From NCBI RefSeq assembly GCF_004403465.1, contig NZ_SOGQ01000086.1, positions 1-64,000 on the forward strand: a stretch of DNA of 64,000 nucleotides, read 5' to 3'. Below, piece by piece: positions 18,618-27,076 of the stretch. The first letter of the stretch is position 1. Every line of letters starts with the position of its first letter. Under the pieces are notes generated by a model. That model was not told the origin of the DNA. It saw nothing but the letters and a program-made list of their open reading frames with translations, and ran no database searches. Origin of the DNA: Cryobacterium sinapicolor (GTDB taxonomy: Bacteria > Actinomycetota > Actinomycetes > Actinomycetales > Microbacteriaceae). Both the position numbers and the translations under genes were made by a program.

Positions 18618-19192
18618 CAGATGACCGTCCGGGACGAGACCTCGGCTGCCGCGGACTGCACCTTCCGCAAGAGCCGGCCGAGCTCGGTGATTTCGCCGAC
18701 GGTCAGGCAATCGAAGCGCGGTGCGAGGCTGCTCACGTAGTCCCGCCGGAAGTCCTCGAGTTCGTGCGCGGCGGCATCCGTCAGACGGATGATGCGGGCC
18801 CGACGGTCCGCCGGGTTGACCTCGCTCGTCACCCAACCGGCCGCACGCAGGGTGTCGACCAGCTGAGTGATCGCACCGCTGGTCACCCCGAGCGCGGCGG
18901 CGAGGCCGCCGACCCCGACGCCGGGGTCATCAGTGACGCCGGCATGGGCGGTGGCGGCGGCGTGGGCGGTAGCGGCAGTGGCGTCGGCGGCCTCCGAGAG
19001 CACGAACAGGATGTCCAGTTGGGACCGGCCCAGGGAGCGGCTCTTGAACGGGTAGTTGCCGCGCGCATTGAATTCCCGGGTGACGGAGCCCAGGGCCGCG
19101 AGCACCACGGCGAGACCCTGGTCGCGGCTTGCGGTGGAGTCGCCGCTTGCGGTGGAGTCACCGCGAGCCGCGGCGGACGAGAAGCCGGACAT
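18617..19192 (-). CDS. MarR-family transcriptional regulator
   Basis: A 191-residue winged-helix protein: SLGRSQLDILFVLSEAA, then GVGGLAAALGVTSGAITQLV as the recognition helix, then AGWVTSEVNPADRRARIIRL as the wing with the conserved DxR. An Ala/His-rich stretch before the recognition region (ATAATAHAAATAHAGVTDDP) and a repeated N-terminal SGDSTAS look like repeat-derived insertions. It is co-transcribed with the NmrA-like gene and probably autoregulates through the palindrome at 19217-19240. The inducer is unknown. Confidence 0.88.
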   Translation of the reverse strand: MSGFSSAAARGDSTASGDSTASRDQGLAVVLAALGSVTREFNARGNYPFKSRSLGRSQLDILFVLSEAADATAATAHAAATAHAGVTDDPGVGVGGLAAALGVTSGAITQLVDTLRAAGWVTSEVNPADRRARIIRLTDAAAHELEDFRRDYVSSLAPRFDCLTVGEITELGRLLRKVQSAAAEVSSRTVI

Positions 19193-19216
19193 GGGCCACG
19201 CCTTTCATCGATTTCA

Positions 19217-19240
19217 TTTAGTTTAGCTTCTAATGTAAAC
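19217..19240 (-). promoter_or_regulatory. Putative MarR operator and promoter
   Basis: An A/T-rich island in otherwise GC-rich DNA, 25-50 bases upstream of the marR start. It contains the palindrome TTAGCTTCTAA (19223-19233) and a second TTAG at 19218. On the minus strand TTTACA is followed after 17 bases by TGAAAT, a plausible -35/-10 pair overlapping the palindrome, as expected for autorepression. This is an inference from position and symmetry. Confidence 0.55.
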
Positions 19241-19320
19241 CGGCGGCGGAGGCTCGCGGTGAAGGCGCGTCGGAGACCGCCGTGGCATCGGGGCAGCCCG
19301 GAGTCCCCCAGACTGGGGGT

Positions 19321-19926
19321 GTGAATGCAATCAAGGTGCCCGGAATCCGAAAGTCGACTTGGATCGCGGCGGCCCTCGCCGCGACGGTGGCCGTGGGCGC
19401 CGGTGCCGCCGGAATCGCGGCCGCCGTGGGGCCGGGAGGCGAGACCACCCTGACCGACGCGGAAATGGCGCGCGCGAGCCGCGCGGCCCTGACCGAGGTC
19501 GGGCCTGGCACCGTGACGGATGCCCAGCGCGGCCCCGCCGCGCTTTCCGAGTCCGCGGAATCCGCCGGGTCCGCCGGGTCCTACACGGTCGACACCCGGC
19601 TGCCGAACGGGGTCGAGGTCGCGGTTCAGCTCGATGAGACTTTCACGGTCGTGTGGGTGAGCACACCCAGTTGGAGTGGCGACGCGGCATCCGTCGCCGA
19701 ACCCCGCGTGCTGACCACCGCGGAGACCGCGAGCGTCGAACGCACGACCGCCGGGCAGGCCGCCCTGGCCGAGGTCGGCAGCGGAACCGTCACCGACTTC
19801 CGCAGGAGCAAGGCGCTCGACCACGCTTTCGAGGTGGAGGTCACCCTCGAGAACGGCACAAGACGGATGGTCGAGCTCACCGAGCGCAGCCTGGTCGTGC
19901 GCTCCGACCGCCCGACGCTGCGCTGA
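19321..19926 (+). CDS. Membrane-anchored PepSY-like protein
   Basis: A 201-residue protein with one N-terminal membrane helix (WIAAALAATVAVGAGAAGIAAAV) and an extracytoplasmic part with two copies of a PepSY-like unit. Unit 1 has AALTEVGPGTVTDAQR then YTVDTRLPNGVEVAVQLDE; unit 2 has AALAEVGSGTVTDFRR then AFEVEVTLENGTRRMVEL. PepSY domains often act as peptidase propeptides or inhibitors outside the cell. The GTG at 19321 is the best start, although GGGGGT sits very close to it; GTG 19336 is an alternative. The gene stands alone. Confidence 0.75.
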   Translation: MNAIKVPGIRKSTWIAAALAATVAVGAGAAGIAAAVGPGGETTLTDAEMARASRAALTEVGPGTVTDAQRGPAALSESAESAGSAGSYTVDTRLPNGVEVAVQLDETFTVVWVSTPSWSGDAASVAEPRVLTTAETASVERTTAGQAALAEVGSGTVTDFRRSKALDHAFEVEVTLENGTRRMVELTERSLVVRSDRPTLR

Positions 19927-20210
19927 GCCGGCGCATCCGTCGCGGGCGCCGGGCCGCGACCGGTCGGCGCCAATCGTTAGCTCGCAGGTGATGACAAGCG
20001 GACCGGTGACAAAGTAACGTGGAGCAGTGGGACCGAAACAATGCCGGATTTACGAGTATCGGTTGCACGACTAGCGTCCACACGAACAACAATGACGTTG
20101 GACACACGCACCAGCGGCTCCACCTGAGTGAGCTCCCTCGGGTGGCGCCGCGCGTCCTGGTCGCGGCGTCGGCTGCGAGGCAGATGCAGCTCATCACCAC
20201 GCGCAGCCCG

Positions 20211-20675
20211 TCACCGCTCGACGAGGATCCCGTCCTCGTCGCAGAAGATCGTGCGCCCGGGAGTGAACGTCACTCCGGCGAACCGGACGACGGCATCCGT
20301 GACGCCCTCGCCTGCTTTCGAACTCTTGCGCGGATTGCTGCCGAGGGCCTTCACGCCCAGCGGCATCTCCTGAATGGCCACCCGGTCGCGGATCGCGCCG
20401 TTGATCACCACGCCGGCCCAGCCGTTCTGCACCGCGAGCTCGGCGATCATGTCGCCCATCAGCGCCGTGTTCAGCGAGCCGCCACCGTCGATCACGAGCA
20501 CCTCGCCGGCGGCGGGCGTCGACAGCACCGACTTGAGCAGGGCGTTGTCCTCGAAGCAGGTCACGGTGCGGATCGGTCCGCTGAAGCGGGCGCGGCCGCC
20601 CAGGTTCAGGAACTGAAGCGGCACGGATTGCAGGTCTTCACCGCGCTGGTCGTACAGGTCGGCGGTCAACAGCAT
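20211..20675 (-). CDS. RraA-family protein (HMG aldolase/RNase E-inhibitor-like)
   Basis: A 154-residue member of the RraA/HMG-aldolase family. The signature [20 protein letters not shown] followed by AIRD carries the conserved Gly and Arg-Asp pair that bind metal and substrate in 4-hydroxy-4-methyl-2-oxoglutarate aldolases. [15 protein letters not shown] and the C-terminal FCDEDGILV are also typical. Actinobacterial members may be aldolases or oxaloacetate decarboxylases; RNase E inhibition is known from E. coli RraA. GGAGGACACC precedes ATG 20675. It lies 106 bases downstream of the enolase-superfamily gene on the same strand and may be co-transcribed. Confidence 0.88.
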   Translation of the reverse strand: MLLTADLYDQRGEDLQSVPLQFLNLGGRARFSGPIRTVTCFEDNALLKSVLSTPAAGEVLVIDGGGSLNTALMGDMIAELAVQNGWAGVVINGAIRDRVAIQEMPLGVKALGSNPRKSSKAGEGVTDAVVRFAGVTFTPGRTIFCDEDGILVER

Positions 20676-20781
20676 TGGTGTCCTCCAGAGTTCGGTGTGG
20701 TGGCTCGTCTCCCTCAGGCTAGCGGCACGGCCGGCGAGTGGCACAGGCATCCGTCGCCCGTCATGGTCGGGAAGCAGCCGA

Positions 20782-21891
20782 CTAGAACCTGATCTCAGTG
20801 ACGGATGCCGTCACGCCGGCCAGCACGTCGGGCAGCACCTCCACGCCGATGCCCGGGCCCGTGGGCACGCGCAGGTGCCCGTTCTCTAGCACGAACGGCG
20901 CGGTCAGGTCCTCGGCGTAGTACCGGTTGGAGGCGGAGGTGTCTCCGGGCAGCACGAAGTTCGGCAGCCCGGCCAGGGCGACGTTCGCGGCCCGGCCGAT
21001 GCCGGTCTCGAGCATCCCGCCGCACCAGACCGGCACGCCGTGCGCGGCCGCCACATCGTGGATGCGACGGGCCTCCAGGTAGCCGCCCACCCGCGACGGC
21101 TTGACGTTGATGATGCTGCAGGCGCCGAGGGTGATGGCCGTGGCCGCGTCCCGGGCGGACTCGATCGACTCGTCGAGGCAGATCGGGGTCGTGATCCGCC
21201 GCGCCAGGTGGGCGTGACCCAGCAGGTCGTCCTCCGTGAGCGGCTGCTCCATCAGGAGCAGGTCGAAGGGATCGAGCCGGGCGAGGTGGCGGGCATCCGC
21301 GAGGGTGTACGCGGTGTTCGCGTCGACCTGGAGGAGCAACTCGTCGCCGAAGCGCTCGCGCACGGCCCGCACGGGCTCGAGGTCCCAGCCGGGCTCGATC
21401 TTGAGCTTGATCCTGAGGTAGCCCTCCTCCAGGTAGCCGGCCACGGCCTCGAGCAGCTCGTCGATCGAGTCCATGATGCCCACCGAGACCCCGGCCGGAA
21501 CCGTGTCGTGCACGGCACCGAGGTAGCCGCCGAACGAGACGCCGGTCTCCTTCAGCTGCGCGTCCAGGATGGCCGTTTCCAGCACGGCCTTGGACATCGT
21601 GTGCCCCTTCACCGGTTCCAGGGCGCCGGCGACGCGCTCGGCGGTGAGCCGGTCGCCGAGGGCCTGCAGCCGTGGGATCAGATGGTCGCGGATGACAAGA
21701 TCACTGCCGTCAAGGAACTCCGAGCTGTAGAGCGGGCGCGTGTCGGCGGCGCACTCGGCCCAGCCCTCGGCATCCGCGGTTTTCACCCGCACGATCGTGA
21801 TCTCCCGGGCGATCGATGTGCCGAACGAGGTGCGAAAGGGCCGCACGAGGGGAATATGCACGCGCCGCAGCTCGATGTTCTCGATTTTCAT
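20782..21891 (-). CDS. o-Succinylbenzoate synthase / N-succinylamino-acid racemase-like enzyme
   Basis: A 369-residue enolase-superfamily enzyme. The capping domain is N-terminal ([19 protein letters not shown]). The barrel carries the catalytic set of the MenC/NAAAR group: the KxK motif IKLKIEP (Lys162, Lys164), metal ligands Asp190 (QVDANTAY), Glu215 (MEQPL) and Asp240 (LDES), and the opposite-face base Lys264 ([10 protein letters not shown]). Members of this group make o-succinylbenzoate for menaquinone, racemise N-acylamino acids, or do both. No men genes are next to it, so the reaction is not settled. AAGGAAC precedes ATG 21891. Confidence 0.88.
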   Translation of the reverse strand: MKIENIELRRVHIPLVRPFRTSFGTSIAREITIVRVKTADAEGWAECAADTRPLYSSEFLDGSDLVIRDHLIPRLQALGDRLTAERVAGALEPVKGHTMSKAVLETAILDAQLKETGVSFGGYLGAVHDTVPAGVSVGIMDSIDELLEAVAGYLEEGYLRIKLKIEPGWDLEPVRAVRERFGDELLLQVDANTAYTLADARHLARLDPFDLLLMEQPLTEDDLLGHAHLARRITTPICLDESIESARDAATAITLGACSIINVKPSRVGGYLEARRIHDVAAAHGVPVWCGGMLETGIGRAANVALAGLPNFVLPGDTSASNRYYAEDLTAPFVLENGHLRVPTGPGIGVEVLPDVLAGVTASVTEIRF

Positions 21892-22056
21892 GGGAGTTCC
21901 TTCTTCGCGGGTGCTTCGGTGCGAGGCTGCTGCTTCGCTGAGGGTACTGCCCCGGTGCCGGTTTTCGGCGCCGCGACCCGGCCGCAACCGGGCGCAACCT
22001 GCCACGACCTAGCCTCTAACCCACGGACATAGACGTTCGTCAAAGGAGGATCCACC

Positions 22057-23127
22057 ATGACATCCACCACGCAGACAGACACCACCGTCGACGCCCAGTG
22101 CGTCGAAACGGCGACCATGCGTGCCGTCGTCGTCACGACATTCGGTCAGAAACTGACCATCGAAGAGGTGCCGGTTCCGCAGCCCGGACACGGCCAGGCA
22201 CTCGTCAAGCTGATCAGCTCGGGCGTGTGCCACTCCGACCTGCACGCGGTCGAGGGCGATTGGCCGGTCAAGCCCAGCCCGCCGTTCATCCCGGGCCACG
22301 AGGGCGTCGGCCGGGTCGTCGCGCTCGGTGACGGCGTCACCGACGTCGCGGTCGGAGACCTGGTCGGCAACGCCTGGCTCTGGTCGGCGTGCGGCAACTG
22401 CCAGTACTGCCGCACCGGCTGGGAGACCCTGTGCGAGGAGCACCAGAACGGCGGCTACAGCGTTGACGGCTCGTTCGGCCAGTACCTGCTGGTCGACGCC
22501 CGCTAGGCGGTGCGCCTTCCCGACGGCGTGGACCCGGTCGAGGTCGCCCCGGTGCTGTGCGCCGGAGTCACCGTCTACAAGGGTCTGAAGATGACCGAGG
22601 CCCGGCCGGGCCAGTGGGTCGTCATCTCCGGCATCGGCGGCCTCGGCCACCTGGCCGTGCAGTATGCCCGGGCCATGGGGCTGCGCGTCGCCGCCGTCGA
22701 CGTGGCCGACGACAAGCTCGAGCTGGCCCGGAAGCACGGGGCCGAGCTGACCGTGAACGCCATGAACGAGGATCCGATCGAGGTCATCCAACGGGAGATC
22801 GGCGGCGCCCACGCGGTGCTCGTCACGGCTGTGCACCCTCGGGCGTTCGGGCATGCGATCGGCGAGGCGTGCCGCGGCGGCACCATCGTCTTCAACGGAC
22901 TGCCGCCGGGCGACTTCCCCGCGCCCATCTTCGATATCGTGCTCAAGGCGCTCACCATCCGCGGCTCCATCGTGGGCACCCGGCAGGACATGGTCGAGGC
23001 CATGGACTTCTACGCCCGCGGCCTCATCCACCCCACCGTGCACACCCGCACGCTCGACGAGGTCAACGAGGTGCTCGACGAGATGAAGCAGGGCAAGATC
23101 GACGGCCGCGTCGTCATCGAGTACTGA
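22057..23127 (+). pseudogene. Zinc alcohol dehydrogenase (AdhP-type) with an in-frame amber stop
   Basis: The reading frame encodes a 356-residue medium-chain alcohol dehydrogenase but is interrupted at codon 150 by TAG (22504-22506). Before the stop are catalytic zinc ligands Cys58 (GVCHSDLH) and His81-Glu82 (GHEG), plus the four structural-zinc Cys of CGNCQYCRTGWETLC. After it, in the same frame, come LPDGVDPVEVAPVLCAGVT, the Rossmann motif GIGGLGHLA and a normal C-terminus. Homologues have an aromatic residue here (for example ADANYVV), so TAC to TAG, one base, would explain it. The start has an excellent AAAGGAGG site. GTG 22510 could restart the second half. Possible explanations are true inactivation, readthrough or a sequencing error. 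Confidence 0.85.
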
Positions 23128-23153
23128 CCGAGGGAGTTGAGCGGGCGACGGCA

Positions 23154-24147
23154 CGGGGGTGGTGCCGGCGCTGGAGGGGTACCGGCGCGAAAGGGGTGCC
23201 AGCGCGAGAGGGGTGCCAGCGCGGGGGTGGTGCCAGCGCGAGAGGGGTGCCAGCGCGGGGGTGGTGCCAGCGCGAGAGGGGTGCCAGCGCGGGGGTGGTG
23301 CCAGCGCGAGAGGGGTGCCAGCGCGGGGGTGGTGCCAGCGCGAGAGGGGTGCCAGCGCGGGGGTGGTGCCAGCGCGAGAGGGGTGCCAGCGCGGGGGTGG
23401 TGCCAGCGCGAGAGGGGTGCCAGCGCGGGGGTGGTGCCAGCGCGAGAGGGGTGCCAGCGCGGGGGTGGTGCCAGCGCGAGAGGGGTGCCAGCGCGGGGGT
23501 GGTGCCAGCGCGAGAGGGGTGCCAGCGCGGGGGTGGTGCCAGCGCGAGAGGGGTGCCAGCGCGGGGGTGGTGCCAGCGCGAGAGGGGTGCCAGCGCGGGG
23601 GTGGTGCCAGCGCGAGAGGGGTGCCAGCGCGGGGGTGGTGCCAGCGCGAGAGGGGTGCCAGCGCGGGGGTGGTGCCAGCGCGAGAGGGGTGCCAGCGCGG
23701 GGGTGGTGCCAGCGCGAGAGGGGTGCCAGCGCGGGGGTGGTGCCAGCGCGAGAGGGGTGCCAGCGCGGGGGTGGTGCCAGCGCGAGAGGGGTGCCAGCGC
23801 GGGGGTGGTGCCAGCGCGAGAGGGGTGCCAGCGCGGGGGTGGTGCCAGCGCGCGAGGGGTGCCAGCGCGGGGGTGGTGCCAGCGCGCGAGGGGTGCCAGC
23901 GCGGGGGTGGTGCCAGCGCGAGAGGGGTGCCAGCGCGGGGGTGGTGCCAGCGCGAGAGGGGTGCCAGCGCGGGGGTGGTGCCAGCGCGAGAGGGGTGCCA
24001 GCGCGGGGGTGGTGCCAGCGCGCGAGGGGTGCCAGCGCGGGGGTGGTGCCAGCGCGCGAGGGGTGCCAGCGCGGGGGTGGTGCCAGCGCGCGAGGGGTGC
24101 CAGCGCGGGGGTGGTGCCAGCGCGAGAGGGGTGCCAGCGCGGGGGTG
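23154..24147. repeat. 34-bp minisatellite, about 29 copies
   Basis: Nearly 1 kb of head-to-tail 34-base units, each made of two 17-base halves: GGTGCCAGCGCGAGAGG and GGTGCCAGCGCGGGGGT. The first 50 bases are degenerate; later units differ almost only by GAGAGG versus GCGAGG. Because 34 is not a multiple of 3 and the unit has no stop in any frame, all six frames stay open across the array and give large artefactual reading frames. I see no promoter, ribosome site or conserved protein here and do not call a gene. Confidence 0.95.
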
Positions 24148-24165
24148 GGCATCCGTCGCCGGTGG

Positions 24166-24192
24166 CGAGGTCGACCCTCGCGGTCGACCTCG
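24166..24192. repeat. Perfect 11-bp hairpin
   Basis: CGAGGTCGACC, a five-base loop CTCGC, then GGTCGACCTCG. It lies 19 bases after the minisatellite and immediately after a GCATCCGT motif. It could be a terminator for plus-strand transcription from the adh locus, although it lacks a T tract. Confidence 0.75.
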
Positions 24193-24285
24193 TGCCAATC
24201 GATCGCTCGATCGCCAAACTCGACCGGAACAGTCGAACTCGGCGACCGGGGCGCCGGACAGCCTCGGCCGATGCGGCCAACGTTC

Positions 24286-24338
24286 GCCGACAATCGCCGT
24301 TTTCGCCGAGCGACGCCGCTGCACGGGCGATTATCGGC
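24286..24338. repeat. Imperfect inverted repeat
   Basis: The arms GCCGACAATCGCC (24286-24298) and GGCGATTATCGGC (24326-24338) match at 12 of 13 positions around a 27-base spacer. The design resembles the other intergenic inverted repeats, but no second copy is seen in the window. Confidence 0.6.
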
Positions 24339-24363
24339 AGAATCGGCGACACTCGGCGCAATG

Positions 24364-24490
24364 ACGGCCGACGCGACGGCCGACGCGACGGCCGACGCGA
24401 CGGTCGGCGGACGGGATGGGGGGACGTGGACGGGGGGACGTGGACGGGGGGGGACGTGGACGGGCAACGGGCAACGGGCAAGGGGCAACG
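24364..24490. repeat. Short tandem repeats (12-bp and 13-bp units)
   Basis: Three to four copies of ACGGCCGACGCG are followed by copies of GGGGGACGTGGAC and then GGGCAAC repeats. Together with the minisatellite and hairpins these fill the 1.4 kb between adh and the GH36 gene; nothing there looks coding. Confidence 0.8.
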
Positions 24491-24536
24491 GATGCTGCAG
24501 CAACGGACGCGTGAGCAGCGACTCCTCGACAGGATG

Positions 24537-27008
24537 CTAGTCGACCGCGTCGACCGTGAAGAGCGCGGCCTGCTCCGGAGCGAGCAGCGGCGCGGGCAAC
24601 CCGACGAGAGCGAGCACCGCACCGGTCAACGTGACGGAGCCACCGGCAGCACCAGCAACGGCACCACCAGCAACGGCACCACCAGCGCCACCAGCAGCAC
24701 CAGCAACGGCACCACCAGCAGCACCAGCAACGGCACCACCAGCGCCAGCAGCAGCACCAGCACCGGCAGCACCAGCACCGGCACCACCAGCACCACCAGC
24801 ACCGGCAGCACCAGCGACGGCAGCAGCAGCACCAGCACCGGGCGAGCCCGGCTCCGCCAGCCAGGCCGGCGGGGCATCCTGAATCGTGCGCGGGGGCGCG
24901 CCCAGCGGCAGTGACGCCACGCGGTAGCGCCGGTCGGGCGCGAGACCGGGGAACCGCATCCGCTCCGGGAGTGCCGCGCGCGGGGCGGCCAGCGACACCT
25001 GGGCGAAGAGGGCCGAGTTCTGGTCGGGGGCGACGACGCCGTGCAGCTCGAGAGCCGGGTCGCTGGGGTCGGCCCGCACGACGACGCCGGAGTGCAACAG
25101 GGGCCGCAGCCGCTTGTAGCAGGCGATCCAGTCGGCGATCTGAATCAGCTCGGCCTCGTTCGCACGCGTCAGGTCCCACTCGATGCCGGCACTGCCGAAT
25201 AGGGCGGTGGCCAGCCGGAAGCTGAGCTCCGAGGTGCGCCCGGTGGTGTGCGCCGTGGCCGCGCCGAGGTGCCCGCCGAGGTATTCCGGCGGCAGCAGCA
25301 CGCTCGAGTACCGCTGGATCTGCTGCCGTTCGAGCGGGTCGTTGGTGTCGCTGGTCCAGACCCGATCCACGCGCTCGAGGATGCCGAGGTCGATCCGGGC
25401 TCCCCCCGACGCGCAGGACTCGATCTCGATGCCCGGGTGAGCGGCGCGCACGGCGTCGATGAGCCGGTACAATGCCACCGTCTGCCGGTGGGCTGAACCG
25501 GCCAGCAGGTCACGGTTGTGGTCCCACTTCAGGTAGGCGATGGGGTACTCGGTGAGCAGAGCGTTAAGCCGGGCGAACACCCAGTCGAAGGCATCCGGGT
25601 TGCCGAGGTCGAGCACCCGCTGGAACCGCCAGGTCAGCGCAGCCGAGGCAACACCAGCACCGGCACCGGCACCAGCACCAGCACCAGCACCAACACCAAC
25701 ACCAACCCCAGCCGAGTCCTCCCCCACCCCGCCGAGCACCCAGTCCGGGTGCGCGCGGGCCACATCGGAGTCGAGGCTGAGCATCTCGGGCTCGACCCAG
25801 AGGCCGAAATCCATCCCGGCCGCGTGCACGTGCTCGATCAGCGGGTGCAGTCCGCCGGGCCAGGTCACGGGATCCACGAACCAGTCGCCCAGGGCCCGCC
25901 GGTCGTCCGAGCGGCCGGTGAACCAGCCGTCGTCGAGCACGAAGCGTTCCACGCCGACCGTGGCCGCGGCGTCCGCCAGGCGGGCCAGGGTGGGCAGGTC
26001 GTGGTCGAAGTACACGGCCTCCCAGGTGTTCAGCACGACCGGGCGGGGGCCGGTGATGGTCGACCAGCTCCGGATCCACGGATGCAGCCGCGCCGACAGC
26101 CCGTCGAGTCCGGCAGCCGAGTACACGGCCACGGTCCACGGGGTGGTGTGGCTCGCAGCATTGGCCACGCTCAGCTCACCCGGGGCCAGAAGTTCGCCGC
26201 TGCCCAGCGCCGAGTAGCCCAGCGCACTGTTCTCGGCCCAGGCGCGCTTGTCGCCGCTCCAGGCCAGGTGGGTGGCCCACACCTCGCCGGTGCGGAAACC
26301 GAACCCGGGCGTGCCGACCGCCATCAGGTAGGAGTCGTCGTGGCCGGGGCGGCCGTGGCGGGACTCGCGGCTCCAGACGCCGTGGCCGAGCGTGCTGCGC
26401 TGCGGCCGGCGTTCGTGGGTCCACAGCCCGGTGAAGTCGAGCAGTTCCCCGGCCCGGTCCGGCACCGGGAGGATCACGTCGAGCGAGCCGAGCTCGAACG
26501 CCGCGAGGTGAGGGTCGGTGCCGGTGTTGGTGAGGGTGTGGCGCAGTCGCAGCACACCCTCGACCGAGAGTTCGAGGTCGGTGCGCACGGCCACCCGGGC
26601 CGCGGCATCCGTCAGAAAGATCGCCAGGGACTGCGTGCCGCCCAGCACGCGGCCGGAGCCGGAGCCCCGGCCTGCCTGCACCTCGGCAAGGCGCAGCTCG
26701 AGGGCCCCGCCACCGCGCCCGCCGGGCCGGAACCCGCTCACCCCCGGACGTCCACTCCAGCCCTCCGCGAGGGTGGGCAGCAGCGAGAGCCGCAGGGGCA
26801 CGTCGATCGAGCTCGGCGAGATCGCCGGCACGGATGCGTCGGCCAACGCGGTCAGCAGCTCACCGTTCAGGTCACCCAGGTCGGCACCCCAGTGCACGAT
26901 GACGGGCACACCCGTGCCGCGGGCATCCAGCACGAGGCTGGTGCCCGCGGCACGGAGGTAGGGAATCGACACGGGGTCGGTCGGCGACGGGGCCGGGACT
27001 GGGTGCAT
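24537..27008 (-). CDS. Alpha-galactosidase, GH36 family
   Basis: Cleaves terminal alpha-galactosyl residues (melibiose, raffinose type). 823 residues. After an N-terminal beta-sandwich (about 1-320) the TIM barrel shows VLDDGWFTGR, FGLWVEPEM, the nucleophile Asp494 in YLKWDHNRD and the acid/base Asp552 in VWTSDTNDPLER, with ESCASGGARID between them. Two low-complexity insertions are present: a Gly/Val/Ala repeat near residues 433-450 and a long Gly/Ala repeat near 705-785, encoded by GGTGCTGCT-like triplet repeats. Catalytic residues are intact, so activity is expected if the insertions are tolerated. It is last in the galactoside operon. ATG 27008 follows a TTG that could also be used; no signal peptide is seen. 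Confidence 0.92.
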   Translation of the reverse strand: MHPVPAPSPTDPVSIPYLRAAGTSLVLDARGTGVPVIVHWGADLGDLNGELLTALADASVPAISPSSIDVPLRLSLLPTLAEGWSGRPGVSGFRPGGRGGGALELRLAEVQAGRGSGSGRVLGGTQSLAIFLTDAAARVAVRTDLELSVEGVLRLRHTLTNTGTDPHLAAFELGSLDVILPVPDRAGELLDFTGLWTHERRPQRSTLGHGVWSRESRHGRPGHDDSYLMAVGTPGFGFRTGEVWATHLAWSGDKRAWAENSALGYSALGSGELLAPGELSVANAASHTTPWTVAVYSAAGLDGLSARLHPWIRSWSTITGPRPVVLNTWEAVYFDHDLPTLARLADAAATVGVERFVLDDGWFTGRSDDRRALGDWFVDPVTWPGGLHPLIEHVHAAGMDFGLWVEPEMLSLDSDVARAHPDWVLGGVGEDSAGVGVGVGAGAGAGAGAGAGVASAALTWRFQRVLDLGNPDAFDWVFARLNALLTEYPIAYLKWDHNRDLLAGSAHRQTVALYRLIDAVRAAHPGIEIESCASGGARIDLGILERVDRVWTSDTNDPLERQQIQRYSSVLLPPEYLGGHLGAATAHTTGRTSELSFRLATALFGSAGIEWDLTRANEAELIQIADWIACYKRLRPLLHSGVVVRADPSDPALELHGVVAPDQNSALFAQVSLAAPRAALPERMRFPGLAPDRRYRVASLPLGAPPRTIQDAPPAWLAEPGSPGAGAAAAVAGAAGAGGAGGAGAGAAGAGAAAGAGGAVAGAAGGAVAGAAGGAGGAVAGGAVAGAAGGSVTLTGAVLALVGLPAPLLAPEQAALFTVDAVD

Positions 27009-27076
27009 CAATTCCGTTACTGCTCACTTCTCATCGTTCACTGCGGTGATGTTGCGGTACTGCCGTGACGCTGATG

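Noticed and set aside
22510-23127. Separate 205-codon dehydrogenase gene starting at GTG 22510
   Set aside because: It is in frame with, and directly continues, the upstream half of the same enzyme; one interrupted gene is the simpler reading, although internal restart is possible.
23154-24147. CRISPR array
   Set aside because: Units are contiguous 17/34-bp repeats with no unique spacers, and no cas genes are present.
24166-24192. Intrinsic terminator
   Set aside because: The hairpin is perfect but no T-rich tract follows on either strand, so I list it only as a hairpin repeat.
23137-24540. Several 400-780 codon repetitive proteins on both strands
   Set aside because: They are products of a stop-free 34-bp minisatellite. 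All six frames are open, no ribosome site or domain is present, and the sequence varies without regard to codon position.
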